Below the pieces are notes generated by a model. The model worked only from the letters and a program-made list of their open reading frames with translations. It was not told the DNA's origin and ran no database searches. A DNA stretch of 64,000 nucleotides from Planobispora longispora (GTDB lineage Bacteria; Actinomycetota; Actinomycetes; Streptosporangiales; Streptosporangiaceae): NCBI RefSeq assembly GCF_016863135.1, contig NZ_BOOH01000023.1, positions 1 to 64,000 of the forward strand. Reading direction: 5' to 3'. This document shows, piece after piece, positions 32,215-39,114 of this stretch. Both the position numbers and the translations under genes were made by a program. The first letter of the stretch is position 1; every line of letters starts with the position of its first letter.

Positions 32215-32246
32215 GGCGGGGCGGAGACGGCCGGCGGCGCCCCGCC
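32215..32246 (+). terminator. Hairpin downstream of the oxidoreductase gene
   Basis: GGCGGGGCG (32215-32223) pairs with CGCCCCGCC (32238-32246) across a 14-base loop, 20 bases past the stop codon. Confidence 0.5.
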
Positions 32247-32264
32247 GGAGGCAGTGCCCCGCCT

Positions 32265-32297
32265 CGCGGAGCGGAGACGGCCGGGCGCCGCTCCGCG
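32265..32297 (-). terminator. Hairpin downstream of the methyltransferase gene
   Basis: CGCGGAGCGG (32265-32274) pairs perfectly with CCGCTCCGCG (32288-32297) across a 13-base loop. It begins one base after the stop of the minus-strand methyltransferase. The word CGGAGACGGCCGG in its loop also occurs in the neighbouring hairpin. Confidence 0.6.
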
Positions 32298-32298
32298 T

Positions 32299-33339
32299 TC
32301 AGGTCAGCAGCCGGTAGAACCGCCAGAAGCCGAAGTCCTCGATCGGGAGGACCTCGATGCCGCGGAAACCCGCCTCGACCGCGTAGCGGCGCAGTGTGTC
32401 CGGGCGCATCACGGTGCCGGTGCCCGCCGAGGGCTGGTGGGCCATCCCGTCCGGCAGGCAGATGAGCAGGCTGAAGCCGTACAGCAGCCGCTCGGTGTCG
32501 TCGGCGGGGGCGGTGAAGGAGTCCGCGGCGGCCTCGTCCATGACGACGACCGCGCCGCCGGGTCTGATCGCCCGCCGTATCGCGGTCAGGGTCTCCACCG
32601 GCCGGGACATGTCGTGCAGGCACTCGAAGGCGAAGATCGCGTCGTAGCCGTCCTCGCCGAGCAGGGTCGCGTCGCCGTGGTGGAAGGCGACCTCGGCCCC
32701 CGCCTCCTTCGCGTTGCGTGCGGCCAGCTCGATCGAGGGCGCGTCGACGTCCACGCCCTCCACGACCGCCTCCGGGTAGGCGCGGGCCAGGGCGATGGAG
32801 GACCAGCCCCCGCCGCAGCCGACGTCGGCGACGCGCGCGCCGGGGCGGCGCAGCGCGGCGTCCAGGTCGGTCACCCCGGCCAGGGCCCCCGGGAGGGCGT
32901 GCTCGAACCAGGGACGGTTCATCTCGGCCTGGGACTCGCGCACGTCCGGGCCGAACACCTCCCAGGCGACGCCGCCGCCGTCGCGGTAGGCCTCCAGCAG
33001 GGCGGGCGTCTGGACCGCCGCGCCGGCGAGCATGCGGGCCAGCGGGGCGAGGTAGGCCAGGCTGGATTCGTCCGTCAGCACCTCGGCCGCGCCCGCCGGA
33101 AGGGCGAAGCGGCCGTCGCCGCCGACGGTGAGGATCCCGCAGGCGGCCTGCTGCTCCAGCCACTCGCGGGCGTAACGTTCGTGGCCTCCGGCGCGCGCGG
33201 TCAGCTCCGCGGGGGTGGCGGGGCCCCGTGCGGCCAGCGCGCGGTACCAGCCCAGGCGGTCCCCCAGGTGGATCGAGAGGATCTCGATCGCGCCGAGCGC
33301 GGACCGGAACACCCGGTCGGCGAACTCTTCGGTGTTCAT
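32299..33339 (-). CDS. SAM-dependent methyltransferase with N-terminal winged helix
   Basis: The 346-residue protein has a helical/winged N-terminal region (about 1-95, YRALAARGPATPAELTARAGGHERYAREWLEQQ) as in small-molecule O-methyltransferases and their Rv2258c-like relatives, then a Rossmann methyltransferase core with motif I VADVGCGGGWSSIAL. The core continues with the acidic strand-2 residue in GVDVDAPS and the motif HHGDATLLG. The substrate is unknown. GGAGGGAG precedes the ATG. The GNAT gene lies 47 bases upstream on the same strand, so the two may be co-transcribed. Confidence 0.85.
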   Translation of the reverse strand: MNTEEFADRVFRSALGAIEILSIHLGDRLGWYRALAARGPATPAELTARAGGHERYAREWLEQQAACGILTVGGDGRFALPAGAAEVLTDESSLAYLAPLARMLAGAAVQTPALLEAYRDGGGVAWEVFGPDVRESQAEMNRPWFEHALPGALAGVTDLDAALRRPGARVADVGCGGGWSSIALARAYPEAVVEGVDVDAPSIELAARNAKEAGAEVAFHHGDATLLGEDGYDAIFAFECLHDMSRPVETLTAIRRAIRPGGAVVVMDEAAADSFTAPADDTERLLYGFSLLICLPDGMAHQPSAGTGTVMRPDTLRRYAVEAGFRGIEVLPIEDFGFWRFYRLLT

Positions 33340-33386
33340 GTCTCAGTCTCCCTCCGTCATCCCGCCGATGGTCCGGAGGGGGCCTG

Positions 33387-33899
33387 TCAAACCGCTGTCG
33401 CCAGGCTGTCGCGGCAGGTCGGGAGCCGTCCCTCGATCACCCCGTCGACGTACTCGGTGACGGCTCCCGCGGAGCGGATCAGGGCGAGCGCGCGCCGGTT
33501 CCGCGGGTGCACGGTGAAGGCGAGCGTGCAGATCCCGCGCTCGGCGGCGTGGGCGGACAGCGCGTCCAGGAGCATCCGGCCGACGCCGCGCCCCTGGTAG
33601 TCGTCCACCACGGAGAACGACGCCTCGGCCGTGCGCTCCTGATCGGCGATGACCACGTAGCGCCCGATGCCGACGGCCCGCCGTCCCGCGGCCGCGACCA
33701 GGGCGACGTGCCTGTCCTGGTCGGGATCGGCCAGGACGCGCAGCATGAACCCCGGCAGGCGTGGCATCGGCGCCAGGAAGCGCATGAACCGCGAGTTCTC
33801 CGACATCCCCTCGAACACCTCGAGCACGGGGGCGGTCTCGCCGCGGGTCAGGGGGCGCAGCCGTACCGGGACGGGCAGCGGCATGGTGACAGTGGTCAT
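33387..33899 (-). CDS. GNAT-family N-acetyltransferase
   Basis: The 170-residue protein has the GNAT fold: RLRPLTRGETAPVLEVFEGM at the N-terminus and the acetyl-CoA loop VVDDYQGRGVGRMLLDAL (R/Q-x-x-G-x-G/A pattern), followed by FTVHPRNRRALALIRSAGA. The GMSENSRFMRFLAPMPRL stretch is often seen in GNAT proteins related to protein-lysine acetyltransferase Pat, but no cyclic-nucleotide domain is fused here. The ATG at 33899 follows GGAGG. It may share a transcript with the methyltransferase downstream. Confidence 0.85.
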   Translation of the reverse strand: MTTVTMPLPVPVRLRPLTRGETAPVLEVFEGMSENSRFMRFLAPMPRLPGFMLRVLADPDQDRHVALVAAAGRRAVGIGRYVVIADQERTAEASFSVVDDYQGRGVGRMLLDALSAHAAERGICTLAFTVHPRNRRALALIRSAGAVTEYVDGVIEGRLPTCRDSLATAV

Positions 33900-34041
33900 G
33901 GGGACCTCCGTAGGTCGGCGGATTCGGTGGATACCGCCACTGTCCACGCCCCCGCTGTCGAGGGTCTTGCACGCCGCTGTCATCCGGCGGACCCCTCCGG
34001 AGTTCCTCCTGTTAAGGATGGGGCAATAGGGTTAATCCGCT

Positions 34042-34995
34042 ATGACCGGGAACATTGATAATCGTCTGCGTAAGCCCTATTTGTGGCTGCTCGGCTTCGG
34101 CGGTACGGCCACGCTCCTGGTCGGCGGCAGCGCCGTCACGCCACCGGCCACCCCGGTCTCCACCTCTCCCTCCCCCACCGTGCTGGCCCAGGTCACGGCC
34201 CCGCCCGTACCCGTCCCGACGGTGACGACGGCGACGGCGACGGCCCAGCCGACGGCCGCACCCCGCACGACGAGCACGCCCCAGACGGCGGTCACCCCTC
34301 AGGCGACGATCACCTCCCAGCCCGCGGTCGCCCCCCGGGTGACCGCCACCGCGCAGGCGACGGTCGCGCCGACCCCGCCGCCGGACCCGCAGGAGGCCGG
34401 CGCGCCGAAGACGCAGCTGTTCGCCAACGGGCGGCTGCAGCCGGAGAAGGTCCGGGTGTCCCGCTCCGCCAGCGGCCGCTACCGGGTCGTCCCCGGCGAG
34501 TCCCTTCCGCCCCGGGGCAAGAAGAAGGTCGTCCGCTACAAGGTCGAGGTCGAGCGCGGGCTCCCGTTCGACGCGGAGGAGTTCGCGCGGGAGGTGCACC
34601 GGATCCTCAACGACCCCCGTGGCTGGGGGTTCCGCTTCCACCGCGTCTCGCGCGGCCCGGTGGACATCCGCGTGTCGCTGTCCAGCCCGGCGATGACGGA
34701 CCGCCGGTGCCTGCCGCTGCGCACCTTCGGCCTGCTGTCCTGCTGGAACGGCGGACGGGCGGTCATCAACGCGATGCGCTGGAACGAGGGCGTGCCGGGT
34801 TACCGCGGCGACGTCGCCTCCTACCGGGAGTACGTCGTCAGCCACGAGGTCGGCCACGGCCTGGGCCACGGCCACGTCCCCTGTCCCGGCCCGGGCCGGC
34901 GCGCCCCGGTCATGCTCCAGCAGACCAAGTCCCTGTACGGCTGCCGCCCCAACCCCTGGCCCTTCCCCAAGCGCGGGCCGCGCGCCCTGGGCTGA
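34042..34995 (+). CDS. DUF3152 domain protein, membrane-anchored zincin-like
   Basis: The 317-residue protein has a short cytoplasmic tail, one membrane helix (about 12-30), a long Thr/Pro/Ala/Gln-rich extracellular linker (about 34-125) and a C-terminal DUF3152 domain (about 140-305). The domain carries HEVGHGLGHGH, a metzincin-like HExxHxxGHxH motif with a catalytic Glu, and a later VMLQQTK that resembles a Met turn. Four cysteines (RRCLPL, LLSCWN, VPCPGP, YGCRPN) are likely to be disulfide-bonded. A surface metalloprotease role is plausible but undemonstrated for the family. No strong ribosome site is seen; TAGGGT lies nine bases before the ATG. Confidence 0.85.
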   Translation: MTGNIDNRLRKPYLWLLGFGGTATLLVGGSAVTPPATPVSTSPSPTVLAQVTAPPVPVPTVTTATATAQPTAAPRTTSTPQTAVTPQATITSQPAVAPRVTATAQATVAPTPPPDPQEAGAPKTQLFANGRLQPEKVRVSRSASGRYRVVPGESLPPRGKKKVVRYKVEVERGLPFDAEEFAREVHRILNDPRGWGFRFHRVSRGPVDIRVSLSSPAMTDRRCLPLRTFGLLSCWNGGRAVINAMRWNEGVPGYRGDVASYREYVVSHEVGHGLGHGHVPCPGPGRRAPVMLQQTKSLYGCRPNPWPFPKRGPRALG

Positions 34996-35014
34996 GGACG
35001 CGCGGCCGGGCCGG

Positions 35015-35270
35015 TCAGGTCTCGCCGCGCACCCTGCCGAGGATCCGGTGCGCGACCACGACGGCGGCGAGGAAGGCCCCGCTCACCACCTGCTGGAAGG
35101 AGGAGGTGAGCCCGGGGATCTGATTGATCAGGTTCTGGATCACCCCGAGGAGCAGCGCCCCGGCCAGGCCCGCGGGCAGCCCGGACACCAGACAAACGAT
35201 GATCTTCGTACGGGCCACCGGCACGCCCATCAGCGCGGAGGTGGCCCGCGCGCTCGCGGGAGGTCTGCGT
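35015..35270 (-). pseudogene. Remnant of a sugar-type (RbsC-like) ABC permease
   Basis: On the minus strand an open frame encodes ALMGVPVARTKIIVCLVSGL joined directly to LLLGVIQNLINQIPGLTSSF and a final hydrophobic helix ending AHRILGRVRGET. Intact RbsC-type permeases have this first segment near residue 200 and about fifty residues, including the GGTSLxGG region, before the second. So the N-terminal two thirds and an internal block are both missing. Reading frame is kept but no functional transporter can result. Upstream it runs into an ankyrin gene fragment. The left boundary is the stop at 35015; the right boundary is approximate. Confidence 0.7.
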
Positions 35271-35282
35271 GGTCCGGACCGG

Positions 35283-35577
35283 CGAGGGCCAGCCGTCCGG
35301 GAGACCATCCGGCCATCATGGGCCGCCAGGGGTCCGCTCCGGCGACGGCCAGGGCGCGGGCGTTGTCCAGGCGACGGGCGAAGACGGCCACCCACAGGGC
35401 GGTCCGGTCGTCGTACTCGGCGTCCACGTCGTCGACGCGACGGGCCAGCTCGGTCACCGATTCAGGGGTTCCCCATTCGGCTGCGAGGTGCAACGGCTTT
35501 CCATCGTGGCTGCCGAAGGCGTAGACACCCGGGTTCGGATCGGCGCCCGCTTCCAGCCTGACACGGATCGCCTCGAG
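35283..35577 (-). pseudogene. Fragment of an ankyrin-repeat protein gene
   Basis: The minus strand encodes DLEAIRVRLEAGADPNPGVY, LHLAAEWGTPESVTELARRV and VDAEYDDRTALWVAVFARRL, followed by AVAGADPWRPMMAGWSPGRL, which are ankyrin-type repeats. An in-frame TGA stands two codons before the first residue and no start codon precedes it. The C-terminal end breaks off after LALAGPDHAD into a frame without ankyrin character. Both ends are therefore lost. It adjoins the permease remnant and looks like part of the same rearrangement. Confidence 0.7.
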
Positions 35578-35706
35578 ATCAGCTCAGCCGTACCCGCTGA
35601 TGCCAGACCATCCCGCTGGTCCGGACCCTGTCATGGCGCTCCTCGGACGGCGTTTCACGGACATGGCGAGTATGCCGTATTCGAACTGACCGTTGATCAC
35701 CCTGAC

Positions 35707-36423
35707 TCAGCGCCGGGGAGCGGGTGATCGGAGCACGGCGCGCACCACCGCGTCGGTGTCGGCCAGATCGGGCAGCACGACCTCCGCGCCGGCGGCCCGC
35801 AGCGCGGCGGCGTCGACGAATCCGGTGGCCACCGCCACCACCCGCGCCCCGCCCCGGTGCCCGGCCAGCACGTCGTTGGGGGTGTCGCCGATCAGCACCG
35901 TGCTGTCCGCGGTGAAGACCTCGCCGTACTTGCGCCCGGCCCGCCGCTGGGCCAGCCGTACCAGCTCCGGGCGCTCGGCGTGGTCCATGCCGTAGGCGCC
36001 GACCTCGAAGTCCACGAAGCGTTCCAGGCCGAAGGCGGCCAGCTTGCCGATCGCGATGGGCTCCATGTTGCCGGTCAGCACCGACTGCACCACATCCTCG
36101 CGGACGGCCAGCGCCTGCAGCGCCTCGCGTGCTCCGGTGAGCGGGCGGCCGTGCTCGCCGATAGCGGCCTCGTAAGCGCGGAACGCCTCGACCAGCGCCG
36201 TTCCGAAGGTCTCCAGCAGCGCCTCGGAGACCTCGATGCCATGCAGTCGCAGGGTGTCGATGGTGATCGCCCGCTCGGTGCGGCCCAGCATGTCCGCCGG
36301 CTGCTTCATCGGGTGGCCGGTGGCGGCGCGGAAGGCCTCGGCGTACAGCAGCTTGCCGATCCCGGTGATGCTGACCAGCGTGTGGTCGATGTCCCACAGC
36401 ACGAGCGTCCTCGGGTCGGCCAC
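35707..36423 (-). CDS. HAD-superfamily phosphatase, phosphoglycolate-phosphatase-like
   Basis: The 238-residue protein has the HAD motifs in order: motif I LWDIDHTLV with the nucleophile and acid-base Asp, motif II VLTGN, a Lys/Arg motif III in AQRRAGRKYGEVF, and motif IV VLIGDTPNDVLAG. A helical cap follows motif I (C1 type). It probably removes phosphate from a small sugar or organic phosphate. The start is a GTG without a clear binding site. It is the gene immediately right of the rearranged region and appears intact. Confidence 0.88.
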   Translation of the reverse strand: MADPRTLVLWDIDHTLVSITGIGKLLYAEAFRAATGHPMKQPADMLGRTERAITIDTLRLHGIEVSEALLETFGTALVEAFRAYEAAIGEHGRPLTGAREALQALAVREDVVQSVLTGNMEPIAIGKLAAFGLERFVDFEVGAYGMDHAERPELVRLAQRRAGRKYGEVFTADSTVLIGDTPNDVLAGHRGGARVVAVATGFVDAAALRAAGAEVVLPDLADTDAVVRAVLRSPAPRR

Positions 36424-36541
36424 CGCCTGAGCATAACCCCGCGGACTCCCATGGAGGGGAGCCCGCGCACCGGCTTACGCGCCTCGACTTCTCGAAGGGG
36501 GCAGCTCTTGAAGGGGGCGGCTTCGGGCGGGAAGCAGTTCC

Positions 36542-37021
36542 TCAGACGCGCCAGGGCATGTGCTGGAGGGTCCAGGTGTTGCCGTCCGGGTCGGCGAAAC
36601 GGGCGTAGTGGACACCGCCCAGGTCTTCGACCGGCTCCACGTCCGCGCCGCGCTCGATGAGCTCCGCGCGGGCCTTGTCGATGTCGCTCACCACCAGGTG
36701 CAGGCCGCGCAGCGTGCCGCCCGGCATGTCGAGGGACTCGATGCCCTCGGTCAAAGTGATCGAGCAGGCCGAGCCCGGCGGGGTGAGCTGGACGATGCGG
36801 ACCCCGTCCGCGGGCTGCACGTCGACGTCCACCTGGAAGCCGAGGCGGTCGGCGTAGAAGGCCTTGGCCCGGTCGATGTCCGTGACGGGCACCGGGACGA
36901 GTTCGAGCAGGAACGCGCCGGGGCGGACGGGCGGCGCGGTGTGGTCCGCCGGGACGTCGGCGATGTCGGCCGGGATCTCGGTCTGCGTGGGCCGGGCCGG
37001 GGTGTGCTGGATGTCGGTCAT
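36542..37021 (-). CDS. Glyoxalase/VOC-family protein
   Basis: The 159-residue protein has a disordered, Thr/Pro-rich N-terminus (1-33) followed by one complete VOC domain with two beta-alpha-beta-beta-beta units. The first is VPVTDIDRAKAFYADRLGFQVDVD and the last strand is HYARFADPDGNTWTLQHM, with the typical C-terminal Glu replaced by Gln. VOC proteins bind metal or small hydrophobic compounds. Its ATG overlaps the stop of the SRPBCC gene (ATGA), so it is translationally coupled and the third gene of the ArsR operon. Confidence 0.85.
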   Translation of the reverse strand: MTDIQHTPARPTQTEIPADIADVPADHTAPPVRPGAFLLELVPVPVTDIDRAKAFYADRLGFQVDVDVQPADGVRIVQLTPPGSACSITLTEGIESLDMPGGTLRGLHLVVSDIDKARAELIERGADVEPVEDLGGVHYARFADPDGNTWTLQHMPWRV

Positions 37022-37527
37022 TGCAGCTCGCCTTTCAGAGTCATCTCGTTCAACGTCTCGGCGAGACGGTCGTACGCCTCGCCCGCGCCGCGTTCCATGG
37101 GAGTACGGAGCACGCTGTCGCGGATCTCCCGCGAGGGGTAGCGCACCGTGGTGGTCATCGCCGTCCGGCCGTCCCGCTCGTCGAAGACGGTCGTGACGAG
37201 AGCCTCTCCTTCCTCCCAGCCGTCGTGAAGCTCGCTGTGAACCAGCCGGCCGGGCGCGTCGACCTCGTGGAAGACCCCGCCGAGGCCCATCTCGGCGCCG
37301 TCGGGCCCGCGCGACACGAAGCGCCAGACTCCGCCCGGGCGCAGGTCGACCTCGCAGACGACGAGGTGCCAGCCGCGCGCGCCGTGCCACCGCCGGAGGA
37401 GCTCGGGCCGGGTGAAGGCGTCGAAGACGAGCCGGCGGGGGGCGGTGAAGGTCCTGGTGAGCAGGAGATCGGTGTCGGACAGCGCCCGTACCGTCAGCCC
37501 TTCGCCCTGTTCCTGCCGCGACGTCAC
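37018..37527 (-). CDS. SRPBCC/AHSA1-family protein
   Basis: The 169-residue protein has the helix-grip fold pattern of AHSA1-like SRPBCC proteins: LLLTRTFTAPRRLVFDAFTRPELLRRWHG, then EVDLRPGGVWRFV and GVFHEVDAPGRLVHSE, with a C-terminal helix. Such proteins bind hydrophobic ligands, and in this ArsR-SRPBCC-VOC arrangement they are common in actinomycetes, without a settled role. Its GTG overlaps the stop of the ArsR gene (GTGA) and its stop overlaps the VOC start, so all three are one operon. Confidence 0.87.
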   Translation of the reverse strand: MTSRQEQGEGLTVRALSDTDLLLTRTFTAPRRLVFDAFTRPELLRRWHGARGWHLVVCEVDLRPGGVWRFVSRGPDGAEMGLGGVFHEVDAPGRLVHSELHDGWEEGEALVTTVFDERDGRTAMTTTVRYPSREIRDSVLRTPMERGAGEAYDRLAETLNEMTLKGELQ

Positions 37528-37880
37528 CGGATCTCCCGTTCGGCGGCGTCCGGCCCCTCGTGGTCGAGTTCGCCGAGCAGGGCGTCCAGCCTCTGGTAGC
37601 TCTCCTCCCAGTAGGAGCGGTAGTTCGCCAGCCAGTCCACGGCGTCCTTGAGCGGAGCGGCCTCCAGCCGGCAGGGCCTGCGCTGCGCGTCGCGCCCACG
37701 GGAGATCAGTCCGGCCCGCTCCAGCACCCGCAGGTGCTTGGAGATGCCCGGCTGGGTCATCGCGAACGGCGCGGCCAGTTCGGTCACCGTGGCCTCGCCC
37801 TCCCTCAGGCGGGCCAGAATCGCCCGCCGGGTCGGGTCGGCCAGCGCGGCGAACGTCGCGTCGAGAACGTCAGGAGCCAT
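37524..37880 (-). CDS. ArsR-family transcriptional regulator
   Basis: The 118-residue winged-helix protein shows FAALADPTRRAILARLREGEATVTELAAPFAMTQPGISKHLRVLERAGLISRGRDAQRRPCRL, the classic ArsR DNA-binding domain with recognition helix QPGISKHL. The metal-binding ELCVCDL motif is absent, so it probably senses something other than metal or acts through another site. It heads the operon and presumably represses it. AAAGGTAA precedes the ATG, and a CGGTT...AACCG dyad lies 13 bases further upstream. Confidence 0.9.
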   Translation of the reverse strand: MAPDVLDATFAALADPTRRAILARLREGEATVTELAAPFAMTQPGISKHLRVLERAGLISRGRDAQRRPCRLEAAPLKDAVDWLANYRSYWEESYQRLDALLGELDHEGPDAAEREIR

Positions 37881-37893
37881 GAAGATTACCTTT

Positions 37894-37907
37894 CGGTTTT
37901 ATAACCG
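37894..37907. promoter_or_regulatory. Putative ArsR operator
   Basis: CGGTTTTATAACCG has 5-base inverted arms and overlaps a second dyad (AACC-GACT-GGTT, 37903-37914). It is 14 bases upstream of the ArsR start codon, in an A/T-rich stretch between two regulator genes. Confidence 0.5.
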
Positions 37908-37939
37908 ACTGGTTTTCTATCGCGCCGGACCCGGTCCCG

Positions 37940-38950
37940 TCAAGGACTCGGCCGGACGGTGCTCTCCCGGACCATGAGCCGGTAGCCGGCCCGCAGTTCC
38001 TGCGGGGCGTGGGCGCGGCCGTCGAGCCGTCGTTTGAGCAGGTCCACCGCGATGTGCGCGAGCTGGCTCTTGTCCGGGGCCACGGTGGTGAGGGTCGGCG
38101 TGCTGTAGCGGCCGTCCTCGATGTCGTCGAGCCCGGCCAGCGCGATGTCCTCGGGCACCCGGAGCCCGGAGGAGAGGATGGCCCGCATCGCGCCGAGGGC
38201 GAGCAGGTCGTTGAAGCAGAACACCGCGTCGGGCCGCTCCCCCGCGCCGCCCGCGAGCAGGGCGGCCATCGCCGCGAACCCGTCGGCCCGGTGGTAGCGC
38301 TCCACCGTGGCCACCGTCTCCGGCAGCCCGTGCGCGGTCATCGCCTCCCGGTAGCCGGCCAGCCGGAGCGGGGCCGTACCGCTGACGGAGCTGTCCTGCG
38401 CGCCGAGCGCGGCGACGCGGGTGCGGCCCAGGCCGATCAGGTGCTCGGTGACGTCCCGGGCCGCCCGCACGTTGTCGATGGCCACGTGGTCGGCGGGGCC
38501 GTCGTGGATGCGCTCGCCCAGCAGCACCAGGGCCGTGTCGTCGGTGCGGGCGGCGAGCTCGTCGGCGCCGATCGCGATGGGGCTGAAGATGAGCCCGTCC
38601 ACCCGGTGGTCGCGCACCCCGTCGAGGATCTGCCGCTCGCGCTCCAGGCTCCCGTCGGTCTGCTCGATGACCACCAGCCACCGCTGCTCGGCCGCGGCGT
38701 CGATGACGAACCGGGACAGCTCGGCGAAGTAGGGCGCGTCGAGCTCGGGCAGGGCCAGGGCGATCACGCCGGTGCGCCCCTGGCGCAGGTTGCGGGCCGA
38801 CAGGTTGGGCCGGTAGTCGAGCCGGGCCAGCGCCTCCTCGACCTTGGCCCGGGTGGCGGGCGCGACATGGGCGTAGCCGTTGACGACGTTGGAGACCGTC
38901 TTCACCGACACCCCCGCCAGGACCGCGACGTCACGCAGGCTCGTTCCCAC
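37940..38950 (-). CDS. LacI-family repressor of the arabinoside locus
   Basis: The 336-residue protein starts with the LacI HTH (SLRDVAVLAGVSVKTVSNVVNGYAHVAPATRAKVEEAL) and hinge helix (PNLSARNLRQGRTGVIAL), followed by a periplasmic-binding-type sugar sensor domain. It is divergent from the arabinofuranosidase and its transporter, and a strong double CAACGTTG operator lies between them, so it very likely represses that operon until an arabinose-containing sugar binds. The start is a GTG with GGAGGTGA upstream. Identity of the family is firm; the inducer is inference. Confidence 0.92.
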   Translation of the reverse strand: MGTSLRDVAVLAGVSVKTVSNVVNGYAHVAPATRAKVEEALARLDYRPNLSARNLRQGRTGVIALALPELDAPYFAELSRFVIDAAAEQRWLVVIEQTDGSLERERQILDGVRDHRVDGLIFSPIAIGADELAARTDDTALVLLGERIHDGPADHVAIDNVRAARDVTEHLIGLGRTRVAALGAQDSSVSGTAPLRLAGYREAMTAHGLPETVATVERYHRADGFAAMAALLAGGAGERPDAVFCFNDLLALGAMRAILSSGLRVPEDIALAGLDDIEDGRYSTPTLTTVAPDKSQLAHIAVDLLKRRLDGRAHAPQELRAGYRLMVRESTVRPSP

Positions 38951-39047
38951 CTGCCCTCACCTCCCCGGCCGTACGGCTGCCGGGAGCCGCACACGATTCG
39001 ACGGGGTCGATCGTAACGCCCCGGTATCGACCTGCGCGCACCCCGTT

Positions 39048-39070
39048 TACAACGTTGGAACAACGTTGTA
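39048..39070. promoter_or_regulatory. Double LacI operator
   Basis: TACAACGTTG (39048-39057) and its exact inverse CAACGTTGTA (39061-39070) flank GAA. Each arm itself contains the 8-bp palindrome CAACGTTG, so two repressor dimers or one extended site could be bound. It is 45 bases before the arabinofuranosidase start and 98 bases before the repressor start. Confidence 0.75.
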
Positions 39071-39114
39071 GAAACTGCCTACCCGTAATGCCGCGTTAAC
39101 AGAGAGGTCGTGTC

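Noticed and set aside
35230-35493. A complete small ankyrin gene
   Set aside because: The ankyrin pattern continues upstream of any start codon to an in-frame stop and ends abruptly, so it is a fragment.
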